Of a stretch of DNA of 10,134 nucleotides, positions 1 through 4,267 are shown one piece after another (the first letter of the stretch is position 1; every line of letters starts with the position of its first letter). The notes under the pieces are model-generated. The model was not told where the DNA came from. It did not search any database and saw only the letters and a program-made list of their open reading frames with translations. The translations under genes were made by a program, and so were the position numbers. The DNA lies in assembly GCF_046498435.1 (NCBI RefSeq), contig NZ_JAWOAR010000274.1, positions 1 to 10,134 of the forward strand, read 5' to 3'. The stretch is from Longimonas sp046498435 (lineage in GTDB: Bacteria > Bacteroidota > Rhodothermia > Rhodothermales > Salinibacteraceae).

Positions 1-24
1 ATTGAGCACTGCCCTCTCCCCAAA

Positions 25-60
25 GTCATCCCGGACGAAGCGGAGCGGAGATCCGGGATC
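25..60. repeat. REP-like palindromic repeat, GTCAT family, copy 1
   Basis: The unit begins GTCATCCCGGAC and ends GATCCGGGATC. Arms 28-35 (ATCCCGGA) and 52-59 (TCCGGGAT) are perfect 8-bp inverted repeats. The same start and a similar end (GATCTGGGATC) recur at 2323-2370, which suggests a dispersed family. Similar GTCATCCCGGAC palindromes are common intergenic repeats in many bacteria; assigning this one to a named family would be inference. Confidence 0.55.
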
Positions 61-273
61 TTCTTCGGGGTACCAAGCTCTCCTCAAACAAAATCGCCAC
101 GGATGACCAGGTAACGCACTTTCACTGTCCTACTTAAAACGTCATGATCGGGTGTTGCAACAAAAGGGAAGAGATGGTTTTTCAGGGCAGCGCTATGCGC
201 AAAACAGCGGCACGCTTGTAGGAAAAGTGCCGCAGGTCCATCACGCTCTGCACACAGGACTTGAATAAAGTAA

Positions 274-310
274 AGGATTCTGCAATACATCGCAGGACTC
301 TGCAATACAT
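274..310 (+). promoter_or_regulatory. 17-bp direct repeat, possible operator
   Basis: AGGATTCTGCAATACAT (274-290) and AGGACTCTGCAATACAT (294-310) match at 16 of 17 positions and are offset by exactly 20 bp, close to two helical turns. They lie just upstream of a gene encoding a predicted ribbon-helix-helix protein. That fold binds tandem sites as stacked dimers and often represses its own promoter, so an autoregulatory operator is a reasonable inference. No convincing promoter hexamers could be assigned. Confidence 0.4.
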
Positions 311-320
311 GAGGTCCTGC
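292..320. promoter_or_regulatory. Inverted repeat before the RHH gene
   Basis: GCAGGAC (292-298) and GTCCTGC (314-320) form a perfect 7-bp inverted repeat with a 15-bp spacer that contains most of the second direct-repeat unit. It could be part of the same operator or a hairpin in the 5' untranslated region. Confidence 0.3.
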
Positions 321-333
321 TCTTTGTATCCTC

Positions 334-723
334 ATGAAAACCTTTGCAAGAGTCAATCTCTTTCTCGCTGTCAGCCATACTGCCATGACAGATGCTAATG
401 CATCGCACCCATTTGATACGCAGGTGCGTGTGCCGCTCTCAGCCGAACAACTGCAATGGATTGCCCGAAAGGCAAACGCACGCAACGTATCGGAGCGCGC
501 CTTTGTGCGCTATCTGATCCAGCGGTTTAAGTCAGCCGACGAATACACGCGCGCTGAGGAGGCGCGCTCGGAGTCCAAGGATGCAACTCAGGTTCCACGG
601 TCAGAAAGCGAGGAAGCGACCCCGGGCTCCGATGAGGGCCCCGATAATACGCCGCCATCAATGTTCGATTTTATGGATGCCCCAAATGGGTTGAAGCAAC
701 AGGGAGGCGCTTCGCAGACGTAG
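334..723 (+). CDS. Predicted ribbon-helix-helix DNA-binding protein
   Basis: Residues 29-62 read as a ribbon-helix-helix unit: a short strand (TQVRVPL), an amphipathic helix (SAEQLQWIARKANARN), a VSE turn and a second helix (RAFVRYLIQRF). Proteins of this fold dimerise through the strand, which contacts DNA, and usually act as local repressors. The C-terminal half (from about residue 70) is rich in Glu, Asp and Ser and probably disordered; this is unusual for a repressor. The first ATG (334) is reported. The in-frame ATG at 385 (MTDANASHPF) would start closer to the fold and may be the true start; neither has a Shine-Dalgarno sequence. The receiver-domain gene follows 56 bp downstream on the same strand. 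No close named family is recognised, so the fold assignment rests on pattern alone. Confidence 0.6.
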   Translation: MKTFARVNLFLAVSHTAMTDANASHPFDTQVRVPLSAEQLQWIARKANARNVSERAFVRYLIQRFKSADEYTRAEEARSESKDATQVPRSESEEATPGSDEGPDNTPPSMFDFMDAPNGLKQQGGASQT

Positions 724-779
724 AGGCCGTCTATTGGGATGATCAGCCCTTTTCTCTCGCAACTTTTCCCATCCTTGAT

Positions 780-1157
780 GTGGACGATTGCCAGTTGTTT
801 CTGTTGGATGACTATGCCGACATCTACCTGTTGGTTGAACACGCGCTTTCTGACATCTGCTCACTTACGTGTTGTGCCACCTGTCGTGAGGCGCGGGCCC
901 TGCTTACAACCCGCTCGTTTGACATACTGATGCTCGACCTTCGACTCCCCGATGGGTCAGGTATTGATATGCTGCATTATACGCGGAGGCAGGCTACGTC
1001 ACGCAATGTCAATACGCCAGCTATTGCGATGACGGCGCAGGTGCTTCCCAAACAAGAGGAACGACTGCTCAACCATGGGTTTGATGCCTACCTTCCCAAG
1101 CCCTTCAGCAAAACAGAGATTCGTACCGTCGTTCATGAACAGATGGCGATGTCCTGA
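780..1157 (+). CDS. Single-domain response regulator (REC domain)
   Basis: The 125-residue protein is one receiver domain with no output domain. The conserved residues are present: acidic pair D10-D11 (FLLDD), phospho-acceptor D53 (LMLDLRLPDGSG), the switch Thr T85 (AIAMTA) and the conserved Lys K107 (YLPKPF). Such stand-alone receivers take phosphate from a histidine kinase and pass it on or bind a partner protein. No histidine kinase lies in this window. GTG at 780 is the only usual start in the frame; no ATG precedes the domain and no Shine-Dalgarno sequence is seen. The frame stays open back to 648 and that extension reads like protein (EAVYWDDQPFSLATFP), so a longer N-terminus or a frameshifted join to the preceding gene is possible. 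The AraC-type gene follows after 92 bp. Confidence 0.88.
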   Translation: MDDCQLFLLDDYADIYLLVEHALSDICSLTCCATCREARALLTTRSFDILMLDLRLPDGSGIDMLHYTRRQATSRNVNTPAIAMTAQVLPKQEERLLNHGFDAYLPKPFSKTEIRTVVHEQMAMS

Positions 1158-1233
1158 CTTGAGCGTAGATGATCTTTCCCTTAAGCGGCTTGCAGGGTTG
1201 TTCCGTATGTGGACCGCTCCATTTGCATTTATA

Positions 1234-1248
1234 ACTACAGCCTGTAGT
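1234..1248. promoter_or_regulatory. 15-bp palindrome at the AraC-type gene start
   Basis: ACTACAG-C-CTGTAGT is a perfect 7+1+7 inverted repeat ending one base before the TTG start codon. It may be an operator used for autoregulation, or an RNA hairpin that would mask the start. Confidence 0.35.
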
Positions 1249-1249
1249 A

Positions 1250-2209
1250 TTGAGCACCGATACGCCGTTTCCCGGAGCCGACTCCCGCTACCGCGAGATT
1301 CCAGGCGAGCGTCTCGGCCATTTTAAGTCGTCAGTTCCCTATAGTTCGGTGCCCCTATTCATTGAGCACATCCGGATTACGTCTGGGCAGTCGCTCCGTG
1401 CTATCCCGCAGTTTGCACATCATGTACTGGGCACGGTGACCGCAGGACGTGCAGAGGGGTACTATCGTCCAAAAGGATCGACCGACCCGCACACAATCGC
1501 ACTGGATCCGGGCACCTCGTATCTGATAGAAGGCCGAGCACATGGAAAGTGGGGGTGGAGCACATCGGATTGTACTATGCTTGTGGTGTATGTGCCGCCG
1601 GCTATGATTCATGAGGTGGTAGCCATGCATGGGCTCGATCCGGCTTATGGGATGCTGCACACCGAGGTGATCGGCAACGACCGCATGCTGCATCTGATCG
1701 TTCAGTCGTTGCAACAGATCATAAACGAAGAAGCCGATGCGCCTTCGGTGCGTCCGCTGGTACAGTCGGTAACGCGGGCGCTCACCCTGCGGATGCTCAT
1801 GAAGCGTCGCCGGACGCGGGCGGGGCCCCTGCTGCTTGAGGAGGCGCGGGGCCCGTTGTCGGCTCCAGCGCGGCGCCGCATTCAGACGTATATTGAGCAA
1901 CACCTCGATCGTGACATCACCGTGGCGGACATGGCTGAGTGTGTCGATATGAGTCCGTCCTATTTCAGCCGTCTGTTCAAAGAAACAGCTGGCGAAACAC
2001 CGTACCAGTACGTGCTTCAGCAGCGGTTGCGACAGGCGCAGCACCTGCTGTCAACGACCGACCTTCCCATTGCTGAGATTGCACTGCGTGTGGGATTTGC
2101 TAACCAGAGTCACCTTACGCGTCGCTTCCGAAAGAATACGCACACCACGCCAGCGGCGTACCGCCAGGCCGTACGATTGGGGCATTGGGAGCGTCAAGAG
2201 GATGCGTAA
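1250..2209 (+). CDS. AraC-family transcriptional regulator
   Basis: The protein has 319 residues. The C-terminal ~110 residues are a typical AraC/XylS DNA-binding domain: first helix-turn-helix at about 224-243 (ITVADMAECVDMSPSYFSRL), linker helix with PYQYVLQQRLRQAQHLL, and second helix-turn-helix at about 273-294 (PIAEIALRVGFANQSHLTRR), closing with the family signature FRKNTHTTPAAYR. The N-terminal ~200 residues look like a beta-rich cupin-type sensor of AraC regulators, followed by helices, but the ligand cannot be named. The start is TTG at 1250, because an in-frame TAA lies at 1232-1234 and no ATG occurs until well inside the sensor domain. A perfect 15-bp palindrome abuts the start. 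The gene follows the receiver-domain gene on the same strand and converges on pheA; its target genes are not evident here. Confidence 0.93.
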   Translation: MSTDTPFPGADSRYREIPGERLGHFKSSVPYSSVPLFIEHIRITSGQSLRAIPQFAHHVLGTVTAGRAEGYYRPKGSTDPHTIALDPGTSYLIEGRAHGKWGWSTSDCTMLVVYVPPAMIHEVVAMHGLDPAYGMLHTEVIGNDRMLHLIVQSLQQIINEEADAPSVRPLVQSVTRALTLRMLMKRRRTRAGPLLLEEARGPLSAPARRRIQTYIEQHLDRDITVADMAECVDMSPSYFSRLFKETAGETPYQYVLQQRLRQAQHLLSTTDLPIAEIALRVGFANQSHLTRRFRKNTHTTPAAYRQAVRLGHWERQEDA

Positions 2210-2230
2210 GACCTGTGCCCATATCAGTAG

Positions 2231-2310
2231 CACGTAGCGGACGCCATGCAGGTCACCCCGAACGCGTTGTGCTATACCTGTACCTGCCGTTGACCCTGCA
2301 GAACTACGTG
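2231..2310. repeat. Imperfect inverted repeat of about 80 bp
   Basis: The outer arms CACGTAG (2231-2237) and CTACGTG (2304-2310) are perfect. Inner arms TGCAGGTCA (2247-2255) and TGACCCTGCA (2291-2300) pair with one bulged base. It lies 21 bp after the stop of the AraC-type gene and might fold in its transcript. Confidence 0.35.
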
Positions 2311-2322
2311 TGCCCCTACACG

Positions 2323-2505
2323 GTCATCCCCGACGGATGCCGACCGCCGTCGGTAGACGATCTGGGATCCATCTCCCAATGGATGCCAATGGATGCATGC
2401 GTGTGGGATGTGAAGATGCCCTCAAACGGCGAATAGATTACTTCGTGCGTTGCTTCGCTCGGCTTCGGATCTGCTCCCGACAGCAGTCGAGGTGGCCGGG
2501 ATGAC
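2323..2505. repeat. GTCAT-ended inverted-repeat element, copy 2
   Basis: GTCATCCC (2323-2330) and GGGATGAC (2498-2505) are perfect 8-bp inverted repeats. Inside lie a 7-bp hairpin (CCGACGG 2330-2336, CCGTCGG 2347-2353), a GATCTGGGATC segment matching copy 1, and TTGCTTCGCTC (2450-2460), which recurs exactly at 4055-4065. It looks like a non-coding mobile or REP-type unit, possibly composite. Confidence 0.5.
2376..2395 (+). repeat. Two-unit 10-bp tandem repeat
   Basis: CCAATGGATG occurs twice head to tail with no mismatch, inside the GTCAT-ended element. It probably reflects replication slippage. Confidence 0.6.
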
Positions 2506-2558
2506 TGCTTGGGAGGCATCACGTGCAATCTAATAGCCAGGACGTACGCAGTTGCAGC

Positions 2559-2663
2559 TTACGCATGTCATCTCGTCGCGAGGCTCTGCCTCGTGACGCC
2601 GTCGTTTAGGGGCTCCGCCCCGTCCACAGGCAGGAAATGACGCCCCTCGGGTCAAGTGCGTAA
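2559..2663. repeat. Nested inverted-repeat element with two hairpins
   Basis: Arms are nested: TTACGCA (2559-2565) with TGCGTAA (2657-2663), and inside them GTCAT (2567-2571) with ATGAC (2637-2641). Between them are two strong hairpins: 2574-2598, an 11-bp stem with one G-T pair and a 3-base loop, and 2609-2621, GGGGC-TCC-GCCCC. Paired GAGGC/GCCTC and GGGGC/GCCCC hairpins are typical of REP-like intergenic repeats. They lie downstream of pheA on its strand and could act in transcript ending or protection, but no U-tract follows. Confidence 0.5.
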
Positions 2664-2711
2664 CTCCTAATAGCTACCAGTCGTTCTGTTGTGTCAGGAA
2701 ATAGTGAGCCG

Positions 2712-3551
2712 TCAACTGGTGGGGATCGGCGCTTCGTGGTAGGCCCCCAGGAGCTTCTGTTCGGTGGTAAGTTCGTGCAAATGACCCAGGGCACGGCGCA
2801 GCGGGGTGTCGGCGTAGCTGCCCGCTACATCAACGTAGAAAAGATACTGTCCGGGCGTGCCGAACTGCGGACGGCTTTCCATTTTGCAGAGGTCGAGTTC
2901 GCGCAGTGCAAACACAGCCAGACTTTTGAAAAGCGCCCCGGGCACGTTTTCGCGCAGGGCAAACACCACCGAGGTGCGGTTGGCTTGCGGATGCACATGG
3001 TCTTCAGCCTCTCCTGCACGAATCCCCAGAAAGCGGGTGTAGTTGCCGTTATGATCTTCGATGCCCTCGGCCAACACCGTGAGTCCATACTCGATAGCGG
3101 CCTGCTTGCTGGCAATGGCTGCCTGGGTTCGGTCGTCCGATTTGGCCACAGCCCGTGCAGCACCAGCGGTATCGTATGCAGCCACCGGCTCGGCATCAGG
3201 CAGCGTGCGGGCCACATAGTTCTGGCATTGCCCCAGCGCTTGCGGATGCGAATGTACCGTCCGAATTGTATCGCGTGTAGTCCCAGATGGAGCCATCAGG
3301 CAGTGCCGGATGCGCATGAACTGTCCAACTTCGATGTGCACATCGTGCGTTCGCAGGTGGTCGTAGTTGGCGTGTACGCTGCCGAAAAGCGAGTTTTCGA
3401 TGGGCACCACGCCTGCCTGAACGGTTTTGTTTGCTACGGCCTCGAAGAGATCGGCAAACGTATCACATGGCTGCGGCGTGGCTTCTGGATAGAGGTGCGC
3501 AGCAGCGGCTTCGCTGTAGGCCCCGGCTGTTCCTTGAAAGGCAACAGTCAT
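2712..3551 (-). CDS. pheA: Prephenate dehydratase, monofunctional
   Basis: The enzyme converts prephenate to phenylpyruvate, water and CO2, the committed step to phenylalanine, in the cytoplasm. Visible signatures, numbered from the chosen start, are FQGTAGAYSEAA near the N-terminus, PIENSLFGSV (about 50-59), HSHPQALGQC (about 100-109) and the catalytic NYTRFLGI (about 168-175) holding the family's TRF motif. A C-terminal ACT domain (about residue 190 on) carries the ESRP motif linked to phenylalanine binding, so feedback inhibition by phenylalanine is expected. No chorismate mutase domain is fused, and the length (279 residues) is normal for the stand-alone enzyme. ATG at 3551 was chosen because family proteins begin right at the first strand (MTVAFQG); an upstream ATG at 3587 would add 12 residues. 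No Shine-Dalgarno sequence is seen. Neighbouring genes are unrelated to amino-acid synthesis, and the gene appears to be transcribed alone. Confidence 0.96.
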   Translation of the reverse strand: MTVAFQGTAGAYSEAAAAHLYPEATPQPCDTFADLFEAVANKTVQAGVVPIENSLFGSVHANYDHLRTHDVHIEVGQFMRIRHCLMAPSGTTRDTIRTVHSHPQALGQCQNYVARTLPDAEPVAAYDTAGAARAVAKSDDRTQAAIASKQAAIEYGLTVLAEGIEDHNGNYTRFLGIRAGEAEDHVHPQANRTSVVFALRENVPGALFKSLAVFALRELDLCKMESRPQFGTPGQYLFYVDVAGSYADTPLRRALGHLHELTTEQKLLGAYHEAPIPTS

Positions 3552-3744
3552 AAGTAATGGGTACGGGTAAATGATCGCGGAAGGCATCCAATGACGGGCC
3601 CGCTGCCTTCATCATACGGGTGTTCACGATGTCCTCTTGGCGGAAGTCCCTTGCTATGGCACTACTAAACAGGCCTCCCAGGTCGTCCCGCCACTCCCCC
3701 TCATCACTCCCAGGCGGACGGATCGCAACGCCGACTGTTCGCAT

Positions 3745-3762
3745 CTGGGCGTACGTGCCCAG
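3745..3762. promoter_or_regulatory. Palindrome upstream of pheA
   Basis: CTGGGC (3745-3750) and GCCCAG (3757-3762) are perfect arms around GTACGT, about 195 bp upstream of the pheA start. It could be an operator or a leader hairpin. No Phe-rich leader peptide or attenuator was found. Confidence 0.2.
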
Positions 3763-3847
3763 CCCCACCTCGTGCGTTGGCCGAGGCCGGTGCTCCGTCC
3801 GCGTAACCTGTGAGGCGTCGCTGTGTTCAGCATGATGAGGGAGGGCG

Positions 3848-4129
3848 GCTACTGCTGTGTCAATCCTCATTTTGATGGTTGCCTTGCAATTCCCCTCCCA
3901 CGAAGCCTGTCATGGTGAGCGCAGTCGAACCATCTCCTCGTCATTCAGAAGGTACGGCGGGACAGGGGGCCCTGCCAACCTTGGGGGAGATCTTTATTCA
4001 CTGCGTTCATCAGTCGCTTCGCTCGTGTCAGGACTCCGCACCTGCTAGGCGCAGTTGCTTCGCTCAAGATGACAGCATACGAATGGGGAACCTTGCAACC
4101 CGAACATTCAGGTGTGACACAGCAGTAGC
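3848..4129. mobile_element. MITE-like element with 15-bp terminal inverted repeats
   Basis: GCTACTGCTGTGTCA (3848-3862) and TGACACAGCAGTAGC (4115-4129) are perfect 15-bp inverted repeats. The symmetry continues inward imperfectly: GGTTGC...TTCCCC on the left has GGGGAA...GCAACC on the right, then GTCATGGTGAGCGCAG (3909-3924) opposes CTTCGCTCAAGATGAC (4058-4073), 13 of 16 paired. The element is about 282 bp, encodes nothing recognisable and could fold into one long hairpin. A direct repeat CAGTYGCTTCGCTC lies inside at 4011-4024 and 4052-4065. No target-site duplication is evident. The inner GTCATGGTGAGCG/GTCATCTTGAGCG ends resemble a widespread class of bacterial intergenic repeats. Confidence 0.65.
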
Positions 4130-4189
4130 TTATGCTGAATACTTTCGGTACCGTTTGCCCCCTCGGCGAAGACATAACACAGTAGATTC

Positions 4190-4217
4190 GAGGCTGCGGG
4201 TCGGACGCCGGAGCCTC
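4190..4217 (-). terminator. Hairpin after the sigma-kinase operon
   Basis: GAGGCT (4190-4195) pairs with AGCCTC (4212-4217); after one G-G mismatch, CGG (4197-4199) pairs with CCG (4208-4210) around an 8-base loop. It lies about 50 bases beyond the kinase stop on its strand. Only a weak T-rich stretch follows, so intrinsic termination is possible but not certain. Confidence 0.35.
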
Positions 4218-4267
4218 CCTGAACACCTTCGCCACCGGGCTGGCCGAACAGCAACAAGACGCCGTTT

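Larger units (their letters stand above)
1..333. other. Gene-free stretch with repeats
   Basis: No convincing gene is visible. The stretch holds a palindromic GTCAT-type repeat (25-60) and, near its right end, a 17-bp direct repeat (274-310) with an overlapping inverted repeat (292-320) in front of the ribbon-helix-helix gene. A minus-strand open frame covers 84-485 but has no recognisable domain and overlaps the better supported plus-strand gene. Confidence 0.6.
2210..2711. other. Gene-free stretch between convergent genes, rich in inverted repeats
   Basis: The stretch lies between the ends of the AraC-type gene and pheA. It contains no credible gene but holds three successive inverted-repeat structures: 2231-2310, 2323-2505 and 2559-2663. 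Short frames here (for example 2185-2436) have no recognisable domain and run through the repeats. Its hairpins could also end transcription from both sides. Confidence 0.6.
3552..4267. other. Gene-free stretch containing a MITE-like element
   Basis: About 700 bases lie between the pheA start and the end of the kinase gene. They hold the pheA upstream region (including a palindrome at 3745-3762), a MITE-like element (3848-4129) and a hairpin (4190-4217) after the kinase stop. A minus-strand open frame (3463-3870) starts inside the MITE arm, overlaps pheA in another frame and has no recognisable domain. Confidence 0.6.

Noticed and set aside
84..485. 133-codon minus-strand frame
   Set aside because: It overlaps the ribbon-helix-helix gene and its candidate operator, and its Cys-rich translation has no recognisable fold.
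1355..2044. 229-codon minus-strand frame
   Set aside because: It is antisense to the AraC-type gene, whose two helix-turn-helix motifs are unambiguous.
2323..2663. CRISPR-like array from the repeated palindromes
   Set aside because: The units differ in length and sequence and are not separated by regular spacers; they fit REP- or MITE-like repeats instead.
2691..3557. 288-codon plus-strand frame
   Set aside because: It lies exactly antisense to pheA, whose catalytic and ACT motifs are clear; the antisense translation has no recognisable motif.
3600..3850. Possible structured RNA, T-box or phenylalanine attenuator upstream of pheA
   Set aside because: No Phe-rich leader peptide, T-box sequence or terminator/antiterminator pair could be identified; only one short palindrome is present.
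3463..3870. 135-codon minus-strand frame upstream of and overlapping pheA
   Set aside because: Its start lies within the left arm region of the MITE-like element, it overlaps the pheA start in another frame, and no domain is recognised. A real small gene within 3588-3847 cannot be fully excluded.
3945..4235. 96-codon minus-strand frame
   Set aside because: Most of it is translation of the repeat element; phrases such as VILSEAT are typical of spurious frames across this repeat type.
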